A stretch of DNA of 52,837 bases. It comes from Flavobacteriales bacterium UBA4110. Lineage in GTDB: Bacteria; Bacteroidota; Bacteroidia; Flavobacteriales; Weeksellaceae. The notes under the pieces were generated by a model that saw only the letters and a list, made by a program, of their open reading frames with translations, ran no database searches and was not told where the DNA came from. Shown here in pieces: positions 1-8,674 of this stretch. Position numbers and translations under genes: made by a program. Within the stretch, counting starts at the first letter, position 1. Every line of letters starts with the position of its first letter. The stretch is from contig DFXK01000002.1 in assembly GCA_002383165.1 (NCBI GenBank), forward strand, positions 570,163-622,999. Reading direction: 5' to 3'.

Positions 1-72
1 CGTTTGCGCAGATACCATTGCAAATGAGGACGAAAGAACTACTGCCAACACGCTTGTTGTTAATTTTTTCAT
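1..72 (-). CDS. N-terminal fragment of a secreted protein, probably a SusC/RagA-type TonB-dependent receptor
   Basis: The first 24 codons of a minus-strand gene run off the left edge. The ATG is at 72-70, and the translation starts MKKLTTSVLAVVLSSS and continues to a Val-Ser-Ala-Gln-Thr. This is a complete signal peptide: a Lys-Lys start, a hydrophobic core and an Ala-Gln cleavage site typical of Bacteroidota. From memory, nearly this exact leader opens SusC/RagA family TonB-linked outer-membrane proteins in Chryseobacterium, so that is the likely product, but no mature domain is visible. The gene diverges from rnhB across about 130 bases. That it is a gene start is well supported; the family is an inference. 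Confidence 0.72.
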   Translation of the reverse strand, partial: MKKLTTSVLAVVLSSSFAMVSAQT

Positions 73-178
73 ATCAAATCAAATTTTTCAATAAACAAAA
101 ATGCAAAACTTTATTAATATATACAACACAAATTGTTAAAAATTTGTTAATTACACATGTTAAAGTTCAATGTTTATA

Positions 179-186
179 TAACTTTG
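179..186 (+). promoter_or_regulatory. candidate -7 box for rnhB
   Basis: TAACTTTG matches the Bacteroidota -7 consensus TAnnTTTG and ends 17 bases before the ATG at 204. No TTG is seen at the expected -33 distance. The box lies inside the longer open frame that begins at 18, which supports ATG 204 as the true rnhB start. Confidence 0.5.
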
Positions 187-203
187 AAGAAGAAAAATTT
201 ATT

Positions 204-797
204 ATGCCATTAATACAGAAATTTTCAGAAGCGTTTATTGAAGCGGGTTGCGACGAGGTAGGAAGAGGTTGTCTCGCTGGTCCAGTTGTAGCTGCTGCTG
301 TGATCGTAGATGGAAATTTTAAGCAAAATTTAGTTAATGACTCTAAAACGTTAAATTTCAAAACAAGACAAAATCTCGATCTTTACATCCGCGAAAACGC
401 CGTTGATTTTGCTATTGCAGAATTATCTCCAGAGTTTATTGACCAGCATAACATTTTGAATGCCAGCCTACACGCAATGCATCAAGCGCTAGACCAGCTT
501 AATACACGACCAGAACTTATTTTAGTAGACGGCGATAAGTTTCATCCTTATAATTACATCCCGCATCATTGCATCGTAAAAGGTGACAGTAAATACCTAT
601 CAATCGCTGCCGCATCTATTTTGGCTAAGAATTACCGGGACAATCTGATGATCAAACTTCACGATGAATTCCCGGAATATGGCTGGAATACCAACTTCGG
701 CTATTGTACCAAAACACACCAGAAAGCTCTGAAAAAATTCGGACCAAATATCCATCACAGAAAATCATTCCGATTAGAGTATGATATAGAAATCTGA
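204..797 (+). CDS. rnhB: ribonuclease HII
   Basis: A 197-residue RNase HII, which cleaves the RNA strand of RNA/DNA hybrids and removes misincorporated ribonucleotides from DNA in the cytoplasm. The signature block DEVGRG (D17, E18) is near the N-terminus, followed by a GPVVAAAV strand, LVDGDKF with the third acidic residue, and SILAKNYRD with the fourth. The length is normal for bacterial RnhB. The reading frame stays open upstream to 18, but that extension is AT-rich, has no family similarity and contains a candidate -7 box at 179-186, so I start at ATG 204. It is followed by about 250 bases without a gene and is probably monocistronic. Confidence 0.96.
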   Translation: MPLIQKFSEAFIEAGCDEVGRGCLAGPVVAAAVIVDGNFKQNLVNDSKTLNFKTRQNLDLYIRENAVDFAIAELSPEFIDQHNILNASLHAMHQALDQLNTRPELILVDGDKFHPYNYIPHHCIVKGDSKYLSIAAASILAKNYRDNLMIKLHDEFPEYGWNTNFGYCTKTHQKALKKFGPNIHHRKSFRLEYDIEI

Positions 798-938
798 TAC
801 AATAAAAAATATTTTCCACATAAATAAGTTTTAATTTTATATTTTAAATAAAAACAAGATTTTCACTTTAATCCCATCCGATATCTTTACATCGAACAAA
901 GGACGAACATAGGATATACAAAAGACGAACAAACCCAA

Positions 939-953
939 GTGAAAAATTTTCAC
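939..953. promoter_or_regulatory. 15-base palindrome upstream of the AddA-like gene
   Basis: GTGAAAAATTTTCAC is a perfect inverted repeat, 7-base arms around a central A. It lies about 58 bases upstream of the candidate -33 box of the AddA-like gene. Size and symmetry fit an operator for a dimeric regulator, but the regulator is unknown and the core is an A/T run, so chance is possible. Confidence 0.3.
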
Positions 954-1008
954 TCAAAAACACTCAAACTTAGAAACTCTAAAACACTCCCACTCTCAAA
1001 CCCAAACA
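951..1008 (+). repeat. degenerate C/A-rich tandem repeat, G-poor
   Basis: Two 10-base units (CACTCAAAAA, CACTCAAACT) stand head to tail and are followed by looser copies of ACTC/CTCAAA up to 1008. The plus strand has almost no G here. It fills the gap between the palindrome at 939-953 and the promoter of the AddA-like gene. Function unknown. Confidence 0.4.
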
Positions 1009-1010
1009 GC

Positions 1011-1041
1011 TTGCAATCTGTAACCAATTTTCTTACATTTG
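1011..1041 (+). promoter_or_regulatory. promoter of the AddA-like gene
   Basis: TTG at 1011-1013 and TACATTTG at 1034-1041 match the Bacteroidota -33/-7 consensus with a 20-base spacer. The ATG at 1048 is only 6 bases beyond the -7 box, so transcription should begin at or within a few bases of the start codon. Confidence 0.6.
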
Positions 1042-1047
1042 TTTACT

Positions 1048-4000
1048 ATGCAAAACACCTACTCTGTCATCAATGCATCGGCTGGTTCCGGCAAAACTTA
1101 CACGCTCGTACAGCGTTTGCTGATGATCTGTCTCAGATATCCCAATCAGTCAGACGCTATCAGAACAGTTCTGGCACTGACTTTTACCAATAAAGCTGCC
1201 AACGAGATGAAGGAAAGAATCCTTTTTTATCTTGGTGAATTTGTAAAAGCTGATTACGCCAGCAATCAAGACCTTAAAAATATAAAAGAAGCGCTCGCAG
1301 AACAAGGTTACAGAGTTACTCTGGATGATTTGCATTTCCGCTCGCAGAAAGTTTTAGATTATATTCTGCACCACTACTCGACGTTAAATATTGGAACGAT
1401 TGACAAGTTCAATTCCCGATTGGTCAAGAGTTTTTCCTATGAGTTGGGATTGGCTCAGAACTTTAATCTGGAAATTCAGCCGGAGCCCTATTTGATTGAG
1501 GCTGTTGATAAAATGCTGGACGAAATTGGCGAAGAAGAAACTGTTTCCGAAGCTTTTATGGACTTCATCAATTATAATTTGGATAATAATGAGCGCGTCA
1601 ACCTAAACCAAACCCTTTATAACTCTGCAAAGAAATTTGTGAATGATATTCACTACAAGCCTTTGCAGGACAACAAAGATTTTGAATGGCAGGCTTACGA
1701 AAACAAAAAGAATGAACTCAGAAAGCGAATTAATAAAAATAAAATCCAGTCTGCTGACTTAGCCAAACAAGCTTTGGAAAACATCAGAAGTAGGGATATT
1801 GACATCGAAGATTTTGCACAGGGAAAAAATGGATTAGGCGGATTTTTTGTAAAAGTAATGGATTTTCATAATAAGAACAGAGACAAATTCCCTTTCCCGA
1901 CGAGTGAAAATTCTGCGTTGGCAACGTTCCAAAAAGGTTCTTCTGCCAAAGGGAAATCCAAAGATCCAGATATTCAGGAGATGTTACCTCAGCTGATTTC
2001 CTGGAGAAAAGACATCATCGACCTTTATATAGATGCGCAAAAGAAAGAGAGAATTCTGGAAGCGATTTTGCCTTTGAAAGTCAATGCAGATATCCAGAAG
2101 AAACTGATGGAAATCGAGGAGGAAAATGATTTGGTATTGCTGTCGAAATTTAATATTTTGATTAACGAAAATCTTAGAAATGAACCTTCTGCATTCATTT
2201 ACGAAAAAGTAGGAACGCAGTTTCAGCATTATTTTTTTGATGAATTCCAGGATACATCTGCGATGCAGTGGCAGAATTTTTTGCCGCTACGGGACAACAG
2301 CATCACGTCTGACAACACCAGTTTCACCATCGTTGGCGACCCTAAACAAAGTATTTACAGATTTCGTGGTGGCGAAAGTGAACTGATGCTGAACATCATC
2401 AACCAAACCGAAATCACACCCAAATTTGCAACCGCAGAACATCTGAAATTCAATTGGAGAAGTTCAAAAAATATTGTAGATTTTAATAATCGCCTGTACG
2501 AGTTTATGTCACAAGACCTCAGCGAGAATCATCAGAAAATTTTTGGAGAGAATGCCATCCAAGGTTCAAAATCAAATCTTGACGGAAGAGTGAAAGTTCA
2601 TCTTCTGGAAAACTCCGTAAAATCTGTTTTTTATGATGAGACCGCTCAGAAAATGCAACAAGATATTCAGGATTGTCTGGACAATGGCTTTTCGTTTTCC
2701 GATATTACCATTCTTTGTCGTGGTAACAGCGATATCTTTAATTACTCTCAACTGCTGAGCAATCTAAAAGTCAATTATCACGGCAGAGAGACATACATCA
2801 AAACCATCTCTGAAAAAGGATTGACATTGGATTTATCCTTTACTATCAAAGCTCTTATAGAGTTTCTGAGATGGAACATCAATCCAAAAAACAGGCAGTT
2901 TCTGGTCAAGATGATGTACTTTCTAAAAGTTTCGGGAAGGATTACAATGCGTGATTTTACGACAGAGATAAAAACTGTTTTGAAACTAGAAACTAAGAAA
3001 GATATTGAGAATTACATTGATTGTCATTATCAAATCAAGTTGGTTCAAAATGACGTTCCACAACTGAATCTTTACAACTTTATCGAATATTACATTCAGG
3101 AATTTGCCGTCGAGAACAAAGAAATCGATTTTCTTCTGAACTTCCTAGAGATGTTATTTAATTATACTCAAAACGCAGGCGCTACACTGAAAGAATTCCT
3201 CAAATTTTGGGATGATGAGGCTTCGAAGATAAGCATCCAGGCGAGTGAGAATATTGATGCTGTTCAAATTATGACCATCCACAAAGCAAAAGGTCTGGAG
3301 TTTCCTGTGGTTTTTATACCCATGGAAAATAAAAATAACGACAAAAAATTCTCGGAATGGTATGATTTAAAAAGTGAAGATGAACTGAAAACCGTCATTC
3401 TGAATCAGTTTTCTCCGGAACTGGAAAATTATGATGAGGATTTGGCTCAATTTAATTTTGCAAATTCTTACCGCAATAAAATTGACCGCTTCTGTATTCA
3501 ATATGTTGCGACCACCCGACCAGTCGAACAATTGTTCTTTTATATCGAGAAACCGAGCAAATCTTCTAATAATTTGGAATTGTATGATTTTGTTACACAA
3601 TTTCAACCGACTGAAAACGGTGAATCATTAGACTCATTCGATATTTTCCCAGTGTCTGATTTGAAGAAGCAAAAGAAAAAAGAGAAGAAAGACTATCAGT
3701 CAGAAAATATTAATTCGATTTCTCAAAAAACTGAAAAAGCCTCGAACATAGAAATTGCAACAACTTCTAAAAATTATCAAAATCGTGTAGAACACGTACG
3801 GATGGGAATTTTCACCCACGAGATTCTGTCTAAAATCAAAACCCAAAAAGATGTTTCCAAAGTTCTGAACTCTTATGTTTTTGAAGGAAAAATCACCAAT
3901 GAAGAAAAAACATCGATTCTGGAAAGGATTGAAAATGTTCTTAATGATGCTAATTATTCAGATTATTTCGCGGAGAATCTTAAAATCATCAATGAAAGAG

Positions 4001-4197
4001 AAATGTTTGCCACAGAAAACGAGCAGTCCAAAACCTATCGACCAGACCGCTTGGTAGAAACCAAAGACGGCTTCATCATTATCGATTTCAAGACCGGTGA
4101 AGAGAAAGAAAAAGACCAAAAACAAGTAGAAACGTATAAAAATAAATTGGAACAATTTGGGAAGAAAGTTGTGAAGACAGATGTGATTTATATTTAA
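1048..4197 (+). CDS. UvrD-family helicase with C-terminal RecB-like nuclease (AddA-like)
   Basis: A 1049-residue double-strand-break repair protein of the AddA/RecB type: superfamily 1A helicase followed by a PD-(D/E)XK nuclease. Walker A is AGSGKT at residues 12-17, Walker B is DEFQDT, motif III is VGDPKQSIYRFRGG, and the later motifs are TIHKAKGLEFPVV and YVATTRP. Near the C-terminus GIFTHEIL, RPDRLV, DFKTG and QVETY give the RecB nuclease pattern, so it should both unwind and degrade DNA ends. An AddB-type partner would be expected but is not in the window. The frame opens at a TTG at 1039, but that codon is part of the candidate -7 box, so I use ATG 1048. The long middle region (about residues 200-370) is variable in the family. 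Confidence 0.92.
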   Translation: MQNTYSVINASAGSGKTYTLVQRLLMICLRYPNQSDAIRTVLALTFTNKAANEMKERILFYLGEFVKADYASNQDLKNIKEALAEQGYRVTLDDLHFRSQKVLDYILHHYSTLNIGTIDKFNSRLVKSFSYELGLAQNFNLEIQPEPYLIEAVDKMLDEIGEEETVSEAFMDFINYNLDNNERVNLNQTLYNSAKKFVNDIHYKPLQDNKDFEWQAYENKKNELRKRINKNKIQSADLAKQALENIRSRDIDIEDFAQGKNGLGGFFVKVMDFHNKNRDKFPFPTSENSALATFQKGSSAKGKSKDPDIQEMLPQLISWRKDIIDLYIDAQKKERILEAILPLKVNADIQKKLMEIEEENDLVLLSKFNILINENLRNEPSAFIYEKVGTQFQHYFFDEFQDTSAMQWQNFLPLRDNSITSDNTSFTIVGDPKQSIYRFRGGESELMLNIINQTEITPKFATAEHLKFNWRSSKNIVDFNNRLYEFMSQDLSENHQKIFGENAIQGSKSNLDGRVKVHLLENSVKSVFYDETAQKMQQDIQDCLDNGFSFSDITILCRGNSDIFNYSQLLSNLKVNYHGRETYIKTISEKGLTLDLSFTIKALIEFLRWNINPKNRQFLVKMMYFLKVSGRITMRDFTTEIKTVLKLETKKDIENYIDCHYQIKLVQNDVPQLNLYNFIEYYIQEFAVENKEIDFLLNFLEMLFNYTQNAGATLKEFLKFWDDEASKISIQASENIDAVQIMTIHKAKGLEFPVVFIPMENKNNDKKFSEWYDLKSEDELKTVILNQFSPELENYDEDLAQFNFANSYRNKIDRFCIQYVATTRPVEQLFFYIEKPSKSSNNLELYDFVTQFQPTENGESLDSFDIFPVSDLKKQKKKEKKDYQSENINSISQKTEKASNIEIATTSKNYQNRVEHVRMGIFTHEILSKIKTQKDVSKVLNSYVFEGKITNEEKTSILERIENVLNDANYSDYFAENLKIINEREMFATENEQSKTYRPDRLVETKDGFIIIDFKTGEEKEKDQKQVETYKNKLEQFGKKVVKTDVIYI

Positions 4198-4202
4198 AAG
4201 AA

Positions 4203-4227
4203 AAATCCCGAAATCATATCGGGATTT
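4203..4227. terminator. bidirectional terminator between the AddA-like gene and the DUF3857 gene
   Basis: AAATCCCGA and TCGGGATTT form a 9-base stem with a 7-base loop. It has an A-tract before it and a T-rich run after it, and lies between two convergent stop codons. Confidence 0.85.
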
Positions 4228-4234
4228 GTTTTTA

Positions 4235-6196
4235 CTATTTCTTAACGGCCGTTACAACCTGACCTTCCATCTTTGTGATATTATCAAAAATCTGCTTAAA
4301 TGCTGGATAATACTCTTTCGGATAAACCGGATCTTCCACTGTTGTAGTGGTTTCCACTGTCAGTTTATTACCTTCTTGTGTTACTTTGTAAACATATTGG
4401 ATGGCGTTGTCTTCTGTTCTAAACTTTTTGGACTTCGGAACATTTTCAAAAGCATAGCCATCCGGCAAAGTGATGGTCACTTTCTTGATTTTATCATAGC
4501 CTGTCATCAATTCAATTGGGGAACGTCTCTCTTCAGTCTGGTCAAACTCGTGTGATTTGTTATACAAAAACAACAGAGGATTAAATACCAACTTACCGCC
4601 AATCCCGTCTACAAAAGAATCGGAATCAAAATCGAAACTGGTTTCAAAATCTCCTTTTTCAGTAGCTCCGGTTTTAATATTGGTGTAAGGGAATTTGTAA
4701 CGTTCTTTATAGCTTTCCTTTTGATAAGCATCTTTATCCTTATTATAAGACTCACTGTTCATCATTGCATACAACATTGTATCTCTATCAGAAAAATTAC
4801 CAACAAAAGTCCCATCTGGATTTAGTTTAGCTTCTACCGTAAGATATGTTACACTTTTTTCAGGACAAAAGATATTGATTTGTTTAGCATCGGTTTTCGT
4901 CATAACAAATCCATAATAATTAAGAGCAGCCGGACGGATAAGACTAGGAGTCGTCATTTTGGATGTTGCATCGTACAATACAGGTTTGCCATCAAAATCT
5001 ATAAAAACAATAACATAATTCAGCATCGCAATACTCGGAGAATAAGATGTCAATAAACCTCTACCAATCGTGGAAAGTAGAACTGGCTCTGCATCTAAAC
5101 CAGCGCTTCTCATCAATAAAACCAACATAAGATTGATCTCTGCAGAATTACCACTATTAGTTGCAATCAGTTGTTTGATCCCTTTATCGGTAAAAGCAGT
5201 GTAATCTCCGTCCCATTTGTATTTGTTTTGAGCAAATTTCAAGACAGCCGCAGCTCTCTCTTTTTTATCTTTTATAGATTTGATATCTTCTGGAAGGATT
5301 TCTTTTACGAGATTGTTCCTTTTCAATTCATCGCCAAAATTTTCATCCTCATACAATTGTTTTCTGATATCATCCCAAGAAACACCATAAGATTTGAAAC
5401 CGCCTGACATTCCTGTACTATAAGCACCATTGCTTGTCAAAGGAAAATCTGTGGAGTTAAGCTCCGCTCTGATAGAAGTTCTGTAATTATCTATATTATT
5501 GACATACTTTTCATCTTTATAAGCTGCGATATCATTGTATGCAAAACGGTAGGTTCTACAATCTGTTCCGTATAAAAACTTTTCACTTACATCTCTCTTT
5601 TGTGGGTTAAGGCTTCCTTTGTAATTGATGTTATATCCAAAATGTTTTGGCGCATCAAAAACGTACTCAAAATAGCGGATAGGAACTATATCTTCTACCA
5701 TAACCCTTGGGATAACATATAAAAATGGCGACACTACAGAATATTTATACTCTAATACAGAACCATCTTTTACATTTTCAAAGGCAAACTTGGTTACAGA
5801 ATAGTTTTTGTTTTCTTTTGATTGGTATTTGGAATTTTTATCAACTGTTGTAGTTGCTATTTTACCGTTATCAAGATTATAAGTATTAATCTTAAGGGAA
5901 GTTACTTTTTCAACATTATTATTCTTACCCATGTAAGTATATATCTCCTCTTCTAAGAACTTTTTAGCATCATCTTTTTTATAAATCTTCACCCTACTAA
6001 CCACATCCAGATGTAAATCTCCATATGTGATATAATAATGATATGATTTGTAAAGAACTTCGGCAGGTTCAGAAGCATTTTTAGCATAAGAGGCAAGTTT
6101 AAGATCCTCTATATCCAATTTTGGCGGATCAAGAAACTTTTGTGAGAAAAAGAAGCTTGAACAAAGCAATGTAATAATTAACAAATAAGTTCTCAT
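4235..6196 (-). CDS. secreted DUF3857/transglutaminase-like protein with a degenerate catalytic triad
   Basis: A 653-residue exported protein with a signal peptide ending in Phe-Ser-Gln. The layout is that of DUF3857 proteins: an N-terminal beta-rich DUF3857 domain (about residues 40-230), a transglutaminase-like core (about 310-420) and a C-terminal DUF3858-type beta domain. In the core, the catalytic Cys and His positions align to S351 and Y394; only an Asp (D409, in LYDATSK) remains. It should therefore not work as a Cys-His-Asp transglutaminase or peptidase and may be structural or binding. Its ATG overlaps the stop of the upstream paralogue by four bases (ATGA), which suggests coupled translation. 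The family's function is unknown; periplasmic or outer-membrane placement is inferred from the signal peptide. Confidence 0.85.
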   Translation of the reverse strand: MRTYLLIITLLCSSFFFSQKFLDPPKLDIEDLKLASYAKNASEPAEVLYKSYHYYITYGDLHLDVVSRVKIYKKDDAKKFLEEEIYTYMGKNNNVEKVTSLKINTYNLDNGKIATTTVDKNSKYQSKENKNYSVTKFAFENVKDGSVLEYKYSVVSPFLYVIPRVMVEDIVPIRYFEYVFDAPKHFGYNINYKGSLNPQKRDVSEKFLYGTDCRTYRFAYNDIAAYKDEKYVNNIDNYRTSIRAELNSTDFPLTSNGAYSTGMSGGFKSYGVSWDDIRKQLYEDENFGDELKRNNLVKEILPEDIKSIKDKKERAAAVLKFAQNKYKWDGDYTAFTDKGIKQLIATNSGNSAEINLMLVLLMRSAGLDAEPVLLSTIGRGLLTSYSPSIAMLNYVIVFIDFDGKPVLYDATSKMTTPSLIRPAALNYYGFVMTKTDAKQINIFCPEKSVTYLTVEAKLNPDGTFVGNFSDRDTMLYAMMNSESYNKDKDAYQKESYKERYKFPYTNIKTGATEKGDFETSFDFDSDSFVDGIGGKLVFNPLLFLYNKSHEFDQTEERRSPIELMTGYDKIKKVTITLPDGYAFENVPKSKKFRTEDNAIQYVYKVTQEGNKLTVETTTTVEDPVYPKEYYPAFKQIFDNITKMEGQVVTAVKK

Positions 6197-8073
6197 AGTT
6201 TGGTTATCAATATTTTTGTGTTATCAATTTTATTAGTTTGTTTTCTGAATTGGATGTATTGTGAAATTTTATCAGAAGAAAAGGTACCTTTTTTCAACAT
6301 AAATTTTCTTTTGACTACCAGCTTGCTATCCTTAATGATAAATTCTAAAGAATAATTTCCAAATTCCGAATCAATTTTTACAGGAGCTGCGAGTTCTGAG
6401 AATTTATAGTTTTGCGGAATCGTATATTCAATTTCATAATCATCCGTAAAACCAAAAGGAATCTCAACCGGGAATTTTCTATCCGAACTTTCCAGATAAA
6501 AATCAGATTCTAAAAACGGAATTGCTCGGAAGTACATATCTGAACCTAATGATTTGGAATAATTCTCTGCTTTGAAATTAAAATCAAAATCAATATTGGC
6601 TTTATCCTTATCATTATTGAGATTTTCCAAATTCAGATTTTTAAACTGGAGATTATCATAACGGTGCTTCATTGCATCATTGGCTTCTACAGGCGTCATA
6701 TAAAGCAACGGCATCATCACATCGTAGGCATTACCTTGGTAAGAAAACTTAGAAAGAACATCCAAAGTATTATTTTCAGCGAGGTTCGCTTTTACCCGGA
6801 TGATTTCTTTACTTTTCTCAGAAGCTGTTTTGGGTGTTTCAACAATTTCTACAGTATTGTCTTTTACCATCATTACGTTTCTGTCCAAAGTTCTGTAACC
6901 CAAATGATCAAATGCAATTTTCTGAGAAGTATTCTCCAGCCAAATATTTCCTTTTTCTGTTGGCACACAAAGCACCACATGATTACCATCCATTTTTGGA
7001 AAATCCTTATCAAAAATTTTCGAAGTTTCATCCATATAGATAATAGAATAATAGGAAGGTATCCCAGCTGCTTTTAGCAAAACTCGCATGTAGTTGGTAA
7101 GCGCTTTACAGTCTCCGTAACCTTTCTTTCTTACATTATCGGCAGACATTGGTTGCCAACCTCCAATACCTATAGCAACATTCACATATCTGGTTTTACT
7201 TTGCATATATTGGTAAATCTTTTTTACCTTTTCCTCCGTAGAACCTTGCAGATTAAGTACATTAACTTCTTGTTGAATCTCAGGAGTAATCTGCGAAACA
7301 GGCTCCAAAAGTGTATTATACCACTTGCCAAATTCTTCCCAAGATGTAAAGTTTCCCTTTTTACCTTCAAGATTAAATTGGTCTAATGCAAATTCACATC
7401 TTGGCATAACCACAGACATACTTGGTGCATATTTTTCCTCTTTGATAGCAGGAATATTTTTGTAAGAAACTTTCAGATTGTTCTCATCACCACTAAAATC
7501 TGCTTTAGCAAAAGAATTTTCAATATTCTTTTTTCTGAGTTTAATGCCTGATTTATTTAAGATTCCAATTTCTCTGTTTTCTATAGATACATTGTAATCA
7601 TAAAAAGGAGTCAGTGTAGGTAAAAAAATTGTGTTACTCGTATTGGTCGTGAATTGTACATCCAGCGTATAAGGATAAAGCGTGTTTGAAATTTTCAGAT
7701 ACAATGCTCTGTCGTCTGTATAAAGCGCAGAATCGTCTGACTGACCAATATCATTCAGATCACTTTTCGAATAAGTTTTTATCTGTTTTCCAAACTCATT
7801 ATAAACCTTAATTTTAATATCAGAAACTTTTCTAGATTTATCATAAGGGATATAAACGTAAGAATACTTTTCTCCGGGACTGTTCAATATAGAAATCACT
7901 TTTTTTTCACTGATTTCCATATCATTCTGAGAATTGATAGTGTACTGCGAGCTAATATTTCTAATTACAGCGTTCGCATCCTTTTTTAGTTCTTCCGGAA
8001 TTTCTGAGATAGCGTAATTCTGTGAAAACATCCTGACTGACATTAACACAAATAGGGTTATTAGTTTTTTCAT
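6193..8073 (-). CDS. secreted DUF3857/transglutaminase-like protein, Cys and His intact
   Basis: A 626-residue exported protein (signal peptide ending Met-Phe-Ser-Gln) with the same layout as the downstream gene: DUF3857 domain, transglutaminase core, C-terminal beta domain. Here the core keeps the Cys in GYGDCKAL (C322) and the His in GNHVV (H365). The third position reads WLENTSQ, so Glu (E380) stands where most transglutaminases have Asp. It could be an active cysteine peptidase or transglutaminase; the substrate is unknown. It starts 12 bases after the ferritin stop and overlaps the next gene by four bases, so ferritin and the two paralogues look like one operon. Confidence 0.87.
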   Translation of the reverse strand: MKKLITLFVLMSVRMFSQNYAISEIPEELKKDANAVIRNISSQYTINSQNDMEISEKKVISILNSPGEKYSYVYIPYDKSRKVSDIKIKVYNEFGKQIKTYSKSDLNDIGQSDDSALYTDDRALYLKISNTLYPYTLDVQFTTNTSNTIFLPTLTPFYDYNVSIENREIGILNKSGIKLRKKNIENSFAKADFSGDENNLKVSYKNIPAIKEEKYAPSMSVVMPRCEFALDQFNLEGKKGNFTSWEEFGKWYNTLLEPVSQITPEIQQEVNVLNLQGSTEEKVKKIYQYMQSKTRYVNVAIGIGGWQPMSADNVRKKGYGDCKALTNYMRVLLKAAGIPSYYSIIYMDETSKIFDKDFPKMDGNHVVLCVPTEKGNIWLENTSQKIAFDHLGYRTLDRNVMMVKDNTVEIVETPKTASEKSKEIIRVKANLAENNTLDVLSKFSYQGNAYDVMMPLLYMTPVEANDAMKHRYDNLQFKNLNLENLNNDKDKANIDFDFNFKAENYSKSLGSDMYFRAIPFLESDFYLESSDRKFPVEIPFGFTDDYEIEYTIPQNYKFSELAAPVKIDSEFGNYSLEFIIKDSKLVVKRKFMLKKGTFSSDKISQYIQFRKQTNKIDNTKILITKL

Positions 8074-8085
8074 GAATAAAATAAA

Positions 8086-8595
8086 TTACTTCTCAGCAGC
8101 AGGATTGAAAACCCTTTGCGCCAATTCTTGGTCGAAAAGATATAATGCGGAAGGATTATCTTTTACCATTTTGATTTTAGAAACCAAAGTAGAAGCACTA
8201 GCTTCCTCTTCCACCTGCTCATTAATAAACCATTGCAGGAAGCTTGTGGTTGCAAAATCGCCCTCGTCATTGGCGACTTTCACAATATTAAAAATACTTT
8301 TAGTAACCAATCTCTCGTGATCTAAAGCTTTCTCAAAGATTTCCTGAGCGCTGGAAAATTCGTGAGGTGGTTTGGGAATTTCATTTAATATAATAGTTCC
8401 GCCGATATCGTGAACATAGTCAAACATCTTGTCTGCGTGCATCAGTTCTTCTTTGTACTGCACGCGGAAATAGTTTGCTATACCTTCCAGATCTTGCGTA
8501 TAAAACCACGCACTCATAGAAAGATACAGCTGGGCTGCATATTGTTCTTTGGTGATTTGTTCGTTGATGAGATTTATAATTTTTTCGCTTACCAT
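8086..8595 (-). CDS. ftnA: non-heme ferritin
   Basis: A 169-residue bacterial ferritin of the FtnA type. It forms a 24-subunit shell that oxidises Fe(II) and stores Fe(III) in the cytoplasm. The ferroxidase ligands sit at the same positions as in E. coli FtnA: E17, E50 and H53 (in EELMH), E94, Q127 and E130. The open frame extends 16 codons upstream, but that part lies across a candidate -7 box (8612-8619) and the previous gene's terminator, so ATG 8595 is the start. The two DUF3857 genes follow closely on the same strand. No Fur-box-like palindrome was recognised. Confidence 0.95.
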   Translation of the reverse strand: MVSEKIINLINEQITKEQYAAQLYLSMSAWFYTQDLEGIANYFRVQYKEELMHADKMFDYVHDIGGTIILNEIPKPPHEFSSAQEIFEKALDHERLVTKSIFNIVKVANDEGDFATTSFLQWFINEQVEEEASASTLVSKIKMVKDNPSALYLFDQELAQRVFNPAAEK

Positions 8596-8611
8596 ACCTG
8601 CTAATTTTTTC

Positions 8612-8619
8612 CAAATATA
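8612..8619 (-). promoter_or_regulatory. candidate -7 box of the ferritin gene
   Basis: TATATTTG on the minus strand, 16 bases upstream of the ATG at 8595. It overlaps the poly-U tract of the preceding terminator (8623-8648). No clear -33 TTG was found. Confidence 0.55.
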
Positions 8620-8622
8620 AAA

Positions 8623-8648
8623 AAAGAGCGGATAAAAATCCACTCTTT
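8623..8648 (-). terminator. terminator of the Spy-like gene
   Basis: AAAGAGCGGAT / ATCCACTCTTT pairs with one C-A mismatch around an AAAA loop, and is followed on the minus strand by a T-run. It sits 27 bases after the stop of the gene at 8675-9055. Confidence 0.8.
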
Positions 8649-8674
8649 CACAAAATTAACCACTAAAAAATAAC

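Noticed and set aside
18..203. 62-codon N-terminal extension of rnhB
   Set aside because: AT-rich, unlike RNase HII, overlaps the opposite gene's start region and contains a candidate -7 box.
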